64,000 nucleotides of DNA from Bryobacteraceae bacterium (GTDB lineage: Bacteria > Acidobacteriota > Terriglobia > Bryobacterales > Bryobacteraceae). The translations under genes were made by a program, and so were the position numbers. A model generated the notes under the pieces. That model made no database searches and had not been told where the DNA came from. It saw only the letters and a program-made list of their open reading frames with translations. The DNA lies in assembly GCA_029975915.1 (NCBI GenBank), contig JARKOC010000371.1, positions 1 to 64,000 on the forward strand. The letters run 5' to 3'. Shown here one piece after another: positions 21,102-30,317 of this stretch (within the stretch, counting starts at the first letter, position 1; each line of letters begins with the position of its first letter).

Positions 21102-21707
21102 ATGTCAGACGATCTTTTTTTGTTTGCTTCTGGGCAGGCGCGCGGTGTTCCGGGTTGTCCGCCGCCGGATCGTGAGGCGCTAGACCATTTGTTTAGTGTG
21201 ACTTACGAGGAACTTAGGCGAATGGCGGCGAGCGTGAGAAAGCGTGACCACGCGGCGAGTGTCAGCGCGACGACGCTGGTGAACGAGGCCTGGATCAAAC
21301 TTGCCCGGACCCCGTCGGTAGCCTACACCTCCGAGTTGCACTTCAAGAGGATCGCCGCCAGGGCGATGCGCCAGGTACTGGTGAGTGCAGCTAGGCGGCG
21401 CAGAGCCGCCAAGCGGGATGCGGGACAGGGCATGTGCATCACCCTGGACGAGTCCATCGCCGGGGGCATCGCCCGCGACGAAGAACTGCTGGCGCTGGAT
21501 GAGGCTTTAGACGAGTTGTCGAGGATGAGTCCGCGCCAAGCGCAGACGGTGGAAAGCCGGTTTTTCGGCGGAATGGAATCGGTCGAGATCGCCGAACTGC
21601 TCGGCGTATCGGAGGCGACGGTGTTGAGGGATTGGCGGGCGGCGAGGGCGTGGCTCATCGGGCGCCTCAGGGAAACCGGGCAGAGGGGAGGGCCGGCGAG
21701 TGGATGA
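21102..21707 (+). CDS. ECF-type RNA polymerase sigma factor (Solibacter ECF_SigF-like subgroup)
   Basis: A 201-residue sigma-70 family factor. Region 2 includes LDHLFSVTYEELRRMAASVRK, with the typical VSATTLVNEAWIKLA. Region 4 has the helix-turn-helix MESVEIAELLGVSEATVLRDWRAARAWL at the C-terminus. Length and motifs match the ECF subgroup commonly paired with Ser/Thr kinases in Acidobacteria and Planctomycetes. An earlier in-frame ATG (21084) exists; a TATACT box at 21064-21069 would put the mRNA start between the box and either ATG. It overlaps the kinase gene by 8 bases, so the two are coupled. No anti-sigma factor is adjacent; the kinase may control it. Confidence 0.85.
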   Translation: MSDDLFLFASGQARGVPGCPPPDREALDHLFSVTYEELRRMAASVRKRDHAASVSATTLVNEAWIKLARTPSVAYTSELHFKRIAARAMRQVLVSAARRRRAAKRDAGQGMCITLDESIAGGIARDEELLALDEALDELSRMSPRQAQTVESRFFGGMESVEIAELLGVSEATVLRDWRAARAWLIGRLRETGQRGGPASG

Positions 21708-24351
21708 TGGGCGCTGGCAGAATATCCTCGATTTGTTTCACACAGCCGTGAACCTGCCTGCGGAGCAACAGGAAGATGCTGTTCGAGCCGCCTGTTCGGA
21801 GGAATCCGTCGTCGGGGAAGTCCTAAGACTGCTTGCCCACGACCGGGAGGAGGCTGGACTGCTCGACCTGCCTGTGACGGAACTGGCGAGGGAAACCTTG
21901 GCGGGCGGAGCCGGGGATCTGACCGAGGGGAGGCAGATCGGTCCGTACCGGACCGAGCGGGTGCTGGGCGAGGGCGGCATGGGCACGGTTCTCCTCGCAA
22001 CGCGGGCCGATTTGGGGACCAAAGTGGCGATCAAGGTCCTGCGAGACGCCTGGATTTCGCCAGCCCGGCGGAAACGCTTCGCGCTGGAACAGCGGACCTT
22101 GGCCCGATTGAACCATCCGAACATCGCGAGGCTGCTTGATGCCGACACACTGGAGACCGGTGCTCCGTATTTTGTCATGGAGTACGTGGACGGGGTACCC
22201 CTGGACACATATTGCGCCGGAAGAAATCTTACGGCTCCTGAAGTGTTGAGGCTGTTCAAACGCGTTTGCGAAGCAGTTCAGTACGCGCACCAGAATATGG
22301 TGATCCATCGCGACTTGAAACCGTCGAACATCCTGGTGGCGCCGGATGGGACAGTAAAACTCCTGGACTTCGGCATAGCCAAGCAAATCAACGATATGGA
22401 CATGCCAGTAGATCGGACCAGGACTGGATTGCGGATGTTGACGCCGGCCTACGCATCGCCCGAACAGGTGACCGGCGAGGCGGCCGGAGTCGGCGGGGAC
22501 GTGTATTCGCTGGGCGTGATTCTCTACCAGTTGCTCACAGGACGGCTGCCGTATGATGCCAGCGGGCGCACACCGGCCGAGGCGCTCGACGTCATTCTGC
22601 GGAGTGATCCGGTCAAGCCTTCGCTGGTAGCGCGCCGGGTCCGGCAAAGGGAAGGAAGAAACCGGCCGCAAGACAGCGGCGGAGTTCTGGGGTGGGACGA
22701 TCTGGACGTTCTTTGTTTGACGGCGATGCACCGCGACCCGGCGAAGCGGTACGGATCGGTGGAGGCGCTGCTCCGGGACATCGACCGTTACCTGAGAGCC
22801 GAACCGTTGGAGGCGCGGCCTGACAAGCTTGGGTATCGATTTGGAAAGTTCGTGAGAAGGAACCGCATGGCGGTCGCGGCCGGCGCCTGCGCCGCCGTTC
22901 TGATGATCGCGATAAGCCTGTATTTCGCCGTCCGGCTGGCGGCGGAAAGGAATACGGCGCTCAGTGAGGCCGCAAAGGCGCAGCGCATCCAGGCGTTCAT
23001 GTTGAACTTGTTTCAGGGGGGCGACGAGGAGGCTGGTCCGGCGCATGACCTGCGAGTGTTGACGCTGCTCGATCGCGGCGTCCAGGAAGCTGGCGCACTT
23101 GGCCGGGATCCCGCTCTCCAGGCTGAACTCTACGAGACCCTGGGCGGCATTTACCACAAACTCGGTCAGCTTGACCGGGCGGAACAGCTTCTCAAACGGG
23201 CGCTTGAGCGCCGGAGGGCCGTGACGCAGGATGATCAGGCGCTAGCGGGAACGCTGGTCGCACTTGGACTTCTGCGCGTGGACCAAGCACGGCTCGACGA
23301 AGGCGAAAAGATGGTGCGCGACGGGCTTCAACTGGCCGAAAGGAGTCTAGCCCCAGGCCACCCGCATATTGCCTCAGCGCTGGATGCACTAGGCCGCGTG
23401 CTGGAGGAGAAAGGCGATTACGACGAGGCAGCCTCCGTGCTGGAACGGGCGGTGCGGATCAGGTCGGCCAGGGAAAGCGAGGACAGCTTGCTGGCAGGAA
23501 GCCAGTACGGGCTGGCCAACGTCCATTTCTACGCAGGCCGTTACAAGGAATCGGAGTTGCTCAACCGTCGGGTGCTGGAGTTGAACCGTAGGACGTTCGG
23601 CCCGGGCCACCCGAAAGTGGCCGAGGCGCTCATCAATCTTGGGGCGATCCAGCAAGACCTGGGGCACTACGCGGAGGCGGAGCGGCTGCATCGAGAGGCT
23701 CTCGTGATCAACCGCAGCTTTTATGGCGAGAATCACTTTCGCACGGCATCGAACCTGACGCTGGTGGCCAGGGCGCTGGTGTTTCAGAAGCGTCTGGATG
23801 AAGCTTCGGCGCTGCTGCGGCAGGCCGTCGCGATTCAGGAGAGAGTTTTCGGCGCCGATCATCCGCGGGTGGCGTCGGCGGTGAACGAACTGGGCAATAT
23901 CGCCATTCAGCGGGGCGAGTATGACGAGGCCAAGGCGGCGTACGGCAAGATGCTGGCGATCTACCGGGCGGTGCATCCAGGCAGGCATTACCTGATCGGG
24001 ACGGCGTTGTCTAACCTGGGCAGCGCCCACATGGCGGCAAAGGAGAACGAGCAGGCCGAAGGGCTGTTCCAGCAGGCGATTGAGATGTTTACGGCGACGC
24101 TGGCGCCGGATCATATCAACACGGCCATTGCCCGGATCAAATACGGGCGGGCGCTGCTCAGGCTCAGGCGGTACGCGAAGGCGAAGGAGCAGAGCCTGGC
24201 GGGATACGAGGTGCTGTCGAAGCAGGCGAAACCGTCGATCGGCTACCTGAATGCGGCCCGCGGCGACCTTGCGGAGATCCATGCGGCACTGGGGGAGCAG
24301 GAACGGGCGGCGGCGTTCAGGGAAGAGATGGCGGCCGCCCAGGCGAAGTGA
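21700..24351 (+). CDS. Ser/Thr protein kinase with TM segment and TPR repeats
   Basis: An 883-residue PknB-like receptor kinase. The kinase domain starts near residue 79 (IGPYRTERVLGEGGMGTVLLA) with AIKVL lysine, catalytic loop HRDLKPSNI (Asp205) and DFGIAK. One transmembrane helix at about 391-411 separates it from an extracytoplasmic region with multiple TPR-type repeats to residue 860 (ALGGIYHKLGQLDRAEQLLKRAL, ALINLGAIQQDLGHYAEAERLHR). It starts with GTG at 21700, inside the end of the sigma gene. The TPR part probably senses a protein partner. The likely output is phosphorylation of the sigma factor, an inference from the coupling. Confidence 0.93.
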   Translation: MDDGRWQNILDLFHTAVNLPAEQQEDAVRAACSEESVVGEVLRLLAHDREEAGLLDLPVTELARETLAGGAGDLTEGRQIGPYRTERVLGEGGMGTVLLATRADLGTKVAIKVLRDAWISPARRKRFALEQRTLARLNHPNIARLLDADTLETGAPYFVMEYVDGVPLDTYCAGRNLTAPEVLRLFKRVCEAVQYAHQNMVIHRDLKPSNILVAPDGTVKLLDFGIAKQINDMDMPVDRTRTGLRMLTPAYASPEQVTGEAAGVGGDVYSLGVILYQLLTGRLPYDASGRTPAEALDVILRSDPVKPSLVARRVRQREGRNRPQDSGGVLGWDDLDVLCLTAMHRDPAKRYGSVEALLRDIDRYLRAEPLEARPDKLGYRFGKFVRRNRMAVAAGACAAVLMIAISLYFAVRLAAERNTALSEAAKAQRIQAFMLNLFQGGDEEAGPAHDLRVLTLLDRGVQEAGALGRDPALQAELYETLGGIYHKLGQLDRAEQLLKRALERRRAVTQDDQALAGTLVALGLLRVDQARLDEGEKMVRDGLQLAERSLAPGHPHIASALDALGRVLEEKGDYDEAASVLERAVRIRSARESEDSLLAGSQYGLANVHFYAGRYKESELLNRRVLELNRRTFGPGHPKVAEALINLGAIQQDLGHYAEAERLHREALVINRSFYGENHFRTASNLTLVARALVFQKRLDEASALLRQAVAIQERVFGADHPRVASAVNELGNIAIQRGEYDEAKAAYGKMLAIYRAVHPGRHYLIGTALSNLGSAHMAAKENEQAEGLFQQAIEMFTATLAPDHINTAIARIKYGRALLRLRRYAKAKEQSLAGYEVLSKQAKPSIGYLNAARGDLAEIHAALGEQERAAAFREEMAAAQAK

Positions 24352-24391
24352 TGACCACGCGGTCGCTCGCCGTTTCACTTACAATGGCGTC

Positions 24392-25165
24392 GTGATCCTC
24401 AACCGACGCCAGTTTTTCGGGGCCATACCGGCAGCGGTGCCGATGGCGGCCGCAGCGCAGACGCAAGTCAAGACGAAGTTCTATGTCCTTGAGCGGTTCT
24501 TTTTGGAGAATGGGTCGCAACCGGCGCGGCTCGCAGAGTTCTTTTCCAAATCGCTCCTGCCGGCGATGAAGAAGGTCCACAATGGGCCGGTCATCGTCAT
24601 GGAAGCGCTGGCGGCGCCGCACATGCCGCAGGTGGTGCTGATCATGGGGGTGGAGTCGTTCGACCAGATGTGGTCGGTTTCGAAATCGCTTTTCGCTGAC
24701 AAGGAGTTCAACGCGGCGTTCGAGAAGTGGGAGATGGGCGAGCAGGCGTACCTGTCGCAGGAGAGCCAACTGCTGGAGGCGACGGACTATTCGCCGGAGA
24801 TCGTCACGCCAGCGAAGCCACCCTCGACCCCGCGGGTTTTTGAACTGCGGACTTACCATTCGCCCACGGCACGGCAGTGGAAACTGCTGCACGAGCGGTT
24901 TGCAGGGCCGGAGATCAAGATCTTTCACCGGACCGGGGTCCATCCCTTGTTCTATTCATCGACCGTATTCGGTCCGAACCGGCCGAATCTGACGTACCTG
25001 ATCCCGTTCGACAGCCTGGCCGCGCGCGAGAAGGCATGGACGGCTTTCGGGGCTGATCCGGAGTGGGTGAAAGTGCGGGCGGAATCGATTGCCAAGGGCG
25101 GGCAGATTTCCGCGATCAGCGACATTTCGTTGTACCGGGCGGCTGCCTATTCGCCGATTCGCTAG
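24392..25165 (+). CDS. NIPSNAP family protein with Tat-like leader
   Basis: A 257-residue exported protein with two ferredoxin-like NIPSNAP domains: KFYVLERFFLENGSQPARL near residue 28 and VFELRTYHSPTARQWKLLHERF near residue 145. NIPSNAP proteins are poorly characterised. A GTG at 24392 is taken because it begins NRRQFFGAIPAAVPMAAAAQ, a Tat-like leader; a nearby ATG at 24384 is in another frame and stops at once. It begins 40 bases after the kinase stop and converges with the UxuA-like gene, with overlapping stop codons. Confidence 0.82.
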   Translation: MILNRRQFFGAIPAAVPMAAAAQTQVKTKFYVLERFFLENGSQPARLAEFFSKSLLPAMKKVHNGPVIVMEALAAPHMPQVVLIMGVESFDQMWSVSKSLFADKEFNAAFEKWEMGEQAYLSQESQLLEATDYSPEIVTPAKPPSTPRVFELRTYHSPTARQWKLLHERFAGPEIKIFHRTGVHPLFYSSTVFGPNRPNLTYLIPFDSLAAREKAWTAFGADPEWVKVRAESIAKGGQISAISDISLYRAAAYSPIR

Positions 25166-26235
25166 CCTTTCGCGAACTCGGCGTCGGCGCGCTCCTTCAG
25201 CGCCTTCATGTAAGCGATCGCGTAAGCAAAAGAGGCGTAGCGGCCGCCGACCATGCCGGGGACGTGGTCGGCGATGATGCAGCCACGGAAGTCCACCTCC
25301 CTCAACGCACGCACAATCTTGTACATGTCGAAGTAGCCGTCGTCCAGGAAGGTCTCGACGAAGTGCGGCATAGGCGCGTTGACGTTGCGCAGGTGGACCT
25401 TGAAGATCTTGCCCTGCTTGCCGAAATAGCGAATGGTTTCGATGATGTCGCGGCCCATCAGTTTGCCGCCTTCGAGCCAGCAGCCACAGCAAAGGCAAAG
25501 CCCGATGTTGGGTGAGTTGGCGATATCCAGCGCTTTACGGTAGCCGTCGAAGCTGGAAAAGATGCAGCGGGGGACGCCGGCGATCGAGGGGGCGGGCGGG
25601 TCGTCGGGGTGGATGCCGATCCGGATGCCGAGCTCTTCGGCGACGGGGATGACTTCCTTGATGAAGTGGGTGTAATTGTCCCAGATCTCGGTTTCGGAGA
25701 ACTTGCGGCCGTGGGAGAGCGGCTCCTCGAAGACGGCGCCGGCCCAGTAACCCTTAGGTTTCTTCGAGGCGTCGTAGGCTCGCGACGATGCGCCGCCCCG
25801 GGTAGATTCGCGGTCTGAACTCCAGATGCCGTTGCCCATGTGGGCGTAGGTTGTGTAGAAGATGCCGGCTTGTGCGAGGTTGCGGAGATACTGCTTGTAT
25901 TCCTCGATCTTTCGGGTGCGGCCTTCGAGATTGAGGGTGACCTCCGGCATGTTGTGGACGTTGGAGTTGCCGATGTTCCAAACCTTCAGGCCCGCGGACT
26001 CGACGCGGCGTTTCAGTTCGACGAACGTCTGGAGAGTGGCGCGCTCGCCGCCAGTGGGGATGTTGACGTACTGGACGCCGAGCTGCTTGATGAAAGCGAG
26101 GTCGTCATCGGTAGGGCTGGTGGGTAACTGGACCGAGATTTTCATGCCCGGCGCCCACTGTTCGAGGGGGCGTCTCCGTGGGGCCGAAGTAAGGGGCACG
26201 GCGGCGAGGGTTGCGAAGGCGCGTCGGGTTGGCAT
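25162..26235 (-). CDS. UxuA-like mannonate dehydratase/xylose-isomerase-fold protein, exported
   Basis: A 357-residue TIM-barrel protein similar to D-mannonate dehydratase, which dehydrates mannonate to 2-keto-3-deoxygluconate. GIRIGIHPDDPPAPSIAGVPR is the UxuA-type metal-site motif; FKVHLRNV and DHVPGM fit the remaining metal ligands. Unusually the N-terminus (MPTRRAFATLAAVPLTSA) is Tat-like, whereas UxuA is cytoplasmic, so an exported sugar isomerase/epimerase is equally possible. The frame is open for 13 more codons with further Met codons, so the exact start is uncertain. Confidence 0.7.
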   Translation of the reverse strand: MPTRRAFATLAAVPLTSAPRRRPLEQWAPGMKISVQLPTSPTDDDLAFIKQLGVQYVNIPTGGERATLQTFVELKRRVESAGLKVWNIGNSNVHNMPEVTLNLEGRTRKIEEYKQYLRNLAQAGIFYTTYAHMGNGIWSSDRESTRGGASSRAYDASKKPKGYWAGAVFEEPLSHGRKFSETEIWDNYTHFIKEVIPVAEELGIRIGIHPDDPPAPSIAGVPRCIFSSFDGYRKALDIANSPNIGLCLCCGCWLEGGKLMGRDIIETIRYFGKQGKIFKVHLRNVNAPMPHFVETFLDDGYFDMYKIVRALREVDFRGCIIADHVPGMVGGRYASFAYAIAYMKALKERADAEFAKG

Positions 26236-26299
26236 CACGATCATCAAGTTATGCCAGATCGGAGGCGAACACAACCCTGCCGGAAATGAGCAGCCGCTT

Positions 26300-27412
26300 C
26301 TAAAGAAGTTCTTCGATCGCCGTGCAGGGGATACCCTGGCTCTCGGCCACGGCCGGGTAGGTGCACTGGCCTTTGTAGGTGTTCACGCCGAGACGCAGCG
26401 CCTTGTTTGCAGCGATTGCAGCCTGAGGACCCTTGTTGGCCAACTGCATCAGGTAAGGCAGGGTGGCGTTGTTGAGGCCGTAGGTCGAGGTATGCGGCAC
26501 GGCGGCGGGCATATTCGAGACGCAATAGTGCAGCACGTTGTCAACAAAGTAGACCGGGTCGGTATGAGTGGTGGCGTGGGAGGTTTCGAAGCAGCCGCCC
26601 TGGTCGATGGCCACGTCGACGACGACAGCGCCGCGCTTCATCTGCGAGATCATCTCGCGTTTGACGAGTTTCGGCGCCGCAGCGCCGGGAATGAGAACGG
26701 CGCCGATGACGAGGTCGGCGTGTTTCAACGATTCGGTCACAGTCCAGTGGTTTGAGGCCAGAGTTGTGATCAGGCCGCCGTAAATGTCGTCGAGTTGGCG
26801 CAGGCGGTTCAGGTTCTTGTCGATGACAGTGACGTTCGCCCCCATGCCCACTGCGATCTTGGTGGCCGAATGGCCCACGACGCCTCCGCCGAGGATGACA
26901 ACATTGGCGGGAGCAACACCTGGCACACCGGCGAGGAGAATGCCACGGCCGCCATTGGGCGCTTCGAGATACTGCGCTCCGATCTGGACCGCCATGCGGC
27001 CGGCGACCTCGCTCATTGGAGTAAGCAGCGGCAGGGAGCCGTCGTCCTCCTGGATCGTTTCGTAGGCAATCGAGCAAACGCGCGACTCCATCAGCTTGGC
27101 GGTGAGTTCGGGCAATGGAGCGAGGTGGAGATAGGTGAAAAGGGTCAGGTTACCGCGAAAGAACCCGTACTCAGAGGGTTGCGGCTCCTTCACTTTTACA
27201 ACAATGTCCGCCGAATTCCAAACGTCGGCCGCAGTCGGAACGATCCGCGCACCAGCGTGGATGTAATCTTCATCGAGCAGTGACGAAAGCGCGCCTGCGC
27301 GTGTCTGCACGACAACTTCGTGGCCCGCCTCGACTAGCGCGGTAACGCCGTGCGGAACCAGGCCGACTCTGGACTCGTGGTCCTTTACTTCTCTGGGAAC
27401 ACCAATAATCAT
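26300..27412 (-). CDS. ald: Alanine dehydrogenase
   Basis: A 370-residue NAD-dependent enzyme interconverting alanine with pyruvate and ammonia. The N-terminal [18 protein letters not shown], catalytic Lys75 in VVKVKEP and His96 in TYLHLAP, and the Rossmann [13 protein letters not shown] near residue 175 all match the family. Length is standard. Its ATG overlaps the stop of the upstream peptidoglycan-binding-like gene as ATGA, so translation is coupled. It probably serves nitrogen and redox balance, or supplies L-alanine for cell-wall synthesis. Confidence 0.96.
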   Translation of the reverse strand: MIIGVPREVKDHESRVGLVPHGVTALVEAGHEVVVQTRAGALSSLLDEDYIHAGARIVPTAADVWNSADIVVKVKEPQPSEYGFFRGNLTLFTYLHLAPLPELTAKLMESRVCSIAYETIQEDDGSLPLLTPMSEVAGRMAVQIGAQYLEAPNGGRGILLAGVPGVAPANVVILGGGVVGHSATKIAVGMGANVTVIDKNLNRLRQLDDIYGGLITTLASNHWTVTESLKHADLVIGAVLIPGAAAPKLVKREMISQMKRGAVVVDVAIDQGGCFETSHATTHTDPVYFVDNVLHYCVSNMPAAVPHTSTYGLNNATLPYLMQLANKGPQAAIAANKALRLGVNTYKGQCTYPAVAESQGIPCTAIEELL

Positions 27413-27921
27413 GGCTGTTGTCCTTCAGGTTTGTTTTTCGGCTTCTCTGCCTGTGGCCCCCGTTCTGGACCAAGACCGAGAGCGATGAGTGTGAGAGAGT
27501 CCAATTTTCCCTTCCCTGTGAGGTTCTTGATCTCGTTGTCATCCTGAAACTTGGCCAACGCCGACACCGAGCGCTGGTCCCAGACTCCGGAAGGCTCGAC
27601 ATCGTAGCCCCGGCTCGCCAAAGCCGATTGGATCTGTTTGATCCTCTCAGGTTCTGGCGCTCGCTGGCCTTGGTTCCGCGCTGCAATCCGGCGGGAGGCG
27701 CGCCGCCGGCGGGAACTTTTGGCCGCTGACTTCTTTGGAACACCCGACTTCGCAGTGGACCGTTTGGAAGTACTCTTGGCCTGGGACTTCTTTGCCGGGG
27801 AGACGGCCTTCTTCTTTGTAATACCGGAGGCTGGTTGCAGGAGTAGTGCTGGGAGAATCAAAGCCAGCAACAGGGGCAGCGGTCGAACGATTCTCACATT
27901 CGCCAGTCTAACAGACGTCAT
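27409..27921 (-). CDS. Exported peptidoglycan-binding-like protein with Lys/Arg/Ser-rich linker
   Basis: A 170-residue protein. A signal peptide ([20 protein letters not shown]) is followed by a Lys/Ser/Arg-rich low-complexity linker (about 37-85), and then a PG_binding_1-like helical domain: [37 protein letters not shown]. The linker resembles histone H1-like tails but is outside the cell if the signal works. The ATG at 27921 is used; the longer frame has no clear signal. It is coupled to ald by an ATGA overlap. Confidence 0.75.
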   Translation of the reverse strand: MTSVRLANVRIVRPLPLLLALILPALLLQPASGITKKKAVSPAKKSQAKSTSKRSTAKSGVPKKSAAKSSRRRRASRRIAARNQGQRAPEPERIKQIQSALASRGYDVEPSGVWDQRSVSALAKFQDDNEIKNLTGKGKLDSLTLIALGLGPERGPQAEKPKNKPEGQQP

Positions 27922-27931
27922 GAACCGGAAA

Positions 27932-27961
27932 CGCCCGGCGGATCTGTTCGTCCGCCGGGCG
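27932..27961 (-). terminator. Terminator of the HtrA gene
   Basis: CGCCCGGCGGA and TCCGCCGGGCG form a perfect 11-bp stem with an 8-nt loop. On the minus strand it follows the htrA stop (27995) and is trailed by TTT. It separates htrA from the downstream pgb-ald pair. Confidence 0.75.
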
Positions 27962-27994
27962 CAATTCAAAGATCTGCGCTTCCGAAAAAATCAG

Positions 27995-29569
27995 CTAATC
28001 ACGCGGCAGAGTTCCGGCGAGGTAGATGCCAGCCCAACTCACCTGGCCGCGGCGCGAGGTTTGAACGGCGCGCATGACGCGGAAAGCCACGGGGTCGCCG
28101 CCCTTGAGGGTGGACTGAATCCTTTTGACGTCCTCGAAGCTGGCCACGGGTTGACGGTTGATGGAGACGATAATGTCCTTCTCGCGGATGCCGATCTCCT
28201 CGGCAAACGACCCCTCCTCGACGACCGTAACGCGGACGCCGCCTTCGGCCTCGAAGTCGAGGTCTTTGCGTTCGCTGGCCGTAAGAGGCTGAATGCCGAT
28301 GCCGAATTTGGCGGTGGTTTCAGTCTCCTTGGCGGGGTCAGTGATTTCCGGACGCCGGCCCGCGAAACGTGGATCATCCTTGAAGACCGTGGCGCGGTCG
28401 CCGACTGTAACTTTCTTTTCGATACGCTTCCTGCTGCGGTCCAGTCCAAGCGTCACTACGGTGCCGGCGGGCATCTCGGAGATGCGCGCCACCAGGTCGT
28501 CTCCGTCCTTGATCGGCTTTCCGTTCAAAGTCAAGAGGATATCGTCAGCCTGGAGGCCGGCCTTCTCTGCCGGGCCGCCGGGCGTGACCTCGGTGACAAT
28601 TACGCCGTTTTCGAATCCGAGAGCCTTGAGCGCCTCCGGCTTCATTTCCTTCGGGAAGGAAACGCCAATGGAGCCGCGGGATACGCGTCCCGTCTGGATG
28701 ACCTGGTTATACACTTTCGCCGCCATGTTGATCGGCAGGGCGAAGCCGATACCCTGGTAGCCGCCGCTCGACGTGGCAATCATCGTGTTGACGCCGATCA
28801 CTTCGCCGTTAATGTTCACCAGAGGGCCGCCGGAGTTGCCGGGGTTGATGGCGGCGTCAGTCTGGATAAACCGCTGAAACTGCTGAGCGCTGATATCCCG
28901 TCCTGTGGCCGAGACGATGCCGGCGGTCACGGAGGCTTCAAGGCCGAAAGGAGCGCCGATGGCGATCGCCCAGTCACCCACCTGGACCGAATCTGAGTTC
29001 GCGATCTTGACCGTGGGCAGCGGCTTGCCGGCATCGATCTTGATGATGGCGACGTCGGTTTCGAAGTCGCTGCCGATGAGCCGGGCCTTATATTCGGTAG
29101 GGTCGCCGTGCATCTTCACCTTGATCGTTGTCGCGTTGTCGACAACGTGCAAGTTGGTCATGATGTAGCCGTTCTTGTCGACAATGAATCCGGTACCTGT
29201 GCCTGCGCTCCGGCGCGGCTGCTGCTGTTCCGGGAACGGCATGCCGAAGAAGCGGTGGAACATGTCGGTCTGGTCGTCGTCCTCGCCTTGGGGCGAGCGC
29301 CGGCTGGTGACGCGCTGCTGGACCTTGGTTTCAGTCGTAATGAAGACGACGGAGGGTTCAAGCTGCCGGGCGATCTTCACGAAATCGTTCGTCAAGGTTT
29401 TGACGGGCGGGATGGTAATGGGGGTAGCGTCAGGCGCGGCCTGCTGGCCGCTGGCGGCGGTCACGCCTGTCGTAATCAGTGTTCCAATGAGGATCCCCAC
29501 TGACAAAGTGAAGACGGTCAACACAATTGAGAATCGCCGGTCTTGCCGGATACGGTTTTGCCAGTTCAT
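27995..29569 (-). CDS. HtrA/DegP (Do-like) serine protease with two PDZ domains
   Basis: A 524-residue periplasmic quality-control protease. A membrane anchor or signal lies at residues 14-38 (IVLTVFTLSVGILIGTLITTG). The trypsin-like domain has the triad His141 (TNLHVVD), Asp172 (TDVAII) and Ser246 (GNSGGPL). Two PDZ domains follow, the first at about 300-385 and the second at about 430-515. AAGAGG precedes the ATG. A good promoter lies at 29609-29636. It is its own transcription unit, ending at the hairpin 27932-27961. Confidence 0.95.
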   Translation of the reverse strand: MNWQNRIRQDRRFSIVLTVFTLSVGILIGTLITTGVTAASGQQAAPDATPITIPPVKTLTNDFVKIARQLEPSVVFITTETKVQQRVTSRRSPQGEDDDQTDMFHRFFGMPFPEQQQPRRSAGTGTGFIVDKNGYIMTNLHVVDNATTIKVKMHGDPTEYKARLIGSDFETDVAIIKIDAGKPLPTVKIANSDSVQVGDWAIAIGAPFGLEASVTAGIVSATGRDISAQQFQRFIQTDAAINPGNSGGPLVNINGEVIGVNTMIATSSGGYQGIGFALPINMAAKVYNQVIQTGRVSRGSIGVSFPKEMKPEALKALGFENGVIVTEVTPGGPAEKAGLQADDILLTLNGKPIKDGDDLVARISEMPAGTVVTLGLDRSRKRIEKKVTVGDRATVFKDDPRFAGRRPEITDPAKETETTAKFGIGIQPLTASERKDLDFEAEGGVRVTVVEEGSFAEEIGIREKDIIVSINRQPVASFEDVKRIQSTLKGGDPVAFRVMRAVQTSRRGQVSWAGIYLAGTLPRD

Positions 29570-29608
29570 ATGCCTCTTACTCTGATTAGACGAGCCAGGT
29601 TGATATTT

Positions 29609-29636
29609 GTATTATCTCCTCGTTTGGGGCGGTCAA
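29609..29636 (-). promoter_or_regulatory. Promoter of the HtrA gene
   Basis: On the minus strand TTGACC (29631-29636) and TAATAC (29609-29614) are separated by 16 bp, giving a leader of roughly 30 nt before the ATG at 29569. It looks like a housekeeping-sigma promoter. Confidence 0.55.
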
Positions 29637-29766
29637 GAACAGGGAAGAGATCTAATCAATGGATGCCGGACTGGACCATGTGGTTACAGCCGCCGCAAAG
29701 GGGGCGGTGAAGTGCAACCCACTGTCAATTAGGTTTCAGGCTGGGCGTGCTGGTAGAATCCTGACT

Positions 29767-30243
29767 ATGAAGGGCAACGACACCGTAATCGATTATTTGC
29801 AGCAGGTTCTGACGGCCGAGTTGACGGCCATCAACCAGTACTTCCTGCACGCCGAGATGATGGAAAACTGGGGGTATGAACGGCTGGGCAAGATCACGAA
29901 GAAAGAATCGATCGAGGAGATGATGCACGCCGAGAAACTGCTGCACAGAATGCTGTATCTCGACGCGTCTCCGAACATGAGCGAACTCTTTCCGCTGCGC
30001 ATCGGCCAGAACGTCAAGGAGATGTTCGAGAACGACCTGGCGCTGGAACTCGAAGCGGTTGCGCGGCTGAACAAGGGCGTTAAGGCGGCAGTCGAGGCAG
30101 GCGACAACGGTTCTCGCGAGCTGTTTGAGAAGATCCTGATTGACGAAGAGCACCACATCGACTACCTGGAAGCTCAGTTGTTCATGATCAAGGAGATGGG
30201 CTACGAAAACTACCTGGCCCAACAGATCAAGGAAGGCGCATAG
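29767..30243 (+). CDS. bfr: Bacterioferritin (copy 1)
   Basis: A 158-residue heme-type ferritin that stores iron and oxidises Fe(II). It starts MKGNDTVIDYLQQVLTAELTAINQYFLHA, very close to E. coli Bfr. The ferroxidase ligands Glu18, Glu51, His54, Glu94 and the HID motif (Glu127/His130 region) are kept, and Met52 is the predicted axial heme ligand. The frame is open for 36 further codons, but the ATG at 29767 matches the family start. A TAGAAT box at 29754-29759 is close upstream. No bacterioferritin-associated ferredoxin gene is adjacent. A paralogue lies at 46153. Confidence 0.95.
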   Translation: MKGNDTVIDYLQQVLTAELTAINQYFLHAEMMENWGYERLGKITKKESIEEMMHAEKLLHRMLYLDASPNMSELFPLRIGQNVKEMFENDLALELEAVARLNKGVKAAVEAGDNGSRELFEKILIDEEHHIDYLEAQLFMIKEMGYENYLAQQIKEGA

Positions 30244-30279
30244 GGAAACGCCAGACTGGGCGGCTAGAGTGACGCAGGA

Positions 30280-30311
30280 GGGCAGGATCCAAGGGAGGCT
30301 CCTGCCCGTTT
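30280..30311. terminator. Hairpin between bacterioferritin and convergent GNAT gene
   Basis: GGGCAGGA (30280-30287) pairs with TCCTGCCC (30300-30307), a perfect 8-bp stem with a 12-nt loop, followed by GTTT on the plus strand. It lies between converging genes. Confidence 0.5.
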
Positions 30312-30317
30312 CACGTC

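Noticed and set aside
21823..23157. 444-codon minus-strand frame opposite the kinase
   Set aside because: It is a shadow of high-G+C codon use within the kinase gene, with no recognisable domain and a His/Arg/Pro-rich composition.
27638..28996. 452-codon plus-strand frame opposite the HtrA gene
   Set aside because: The minus-strand gene has all the protease motifs; the antisense frame is a composition artefact.
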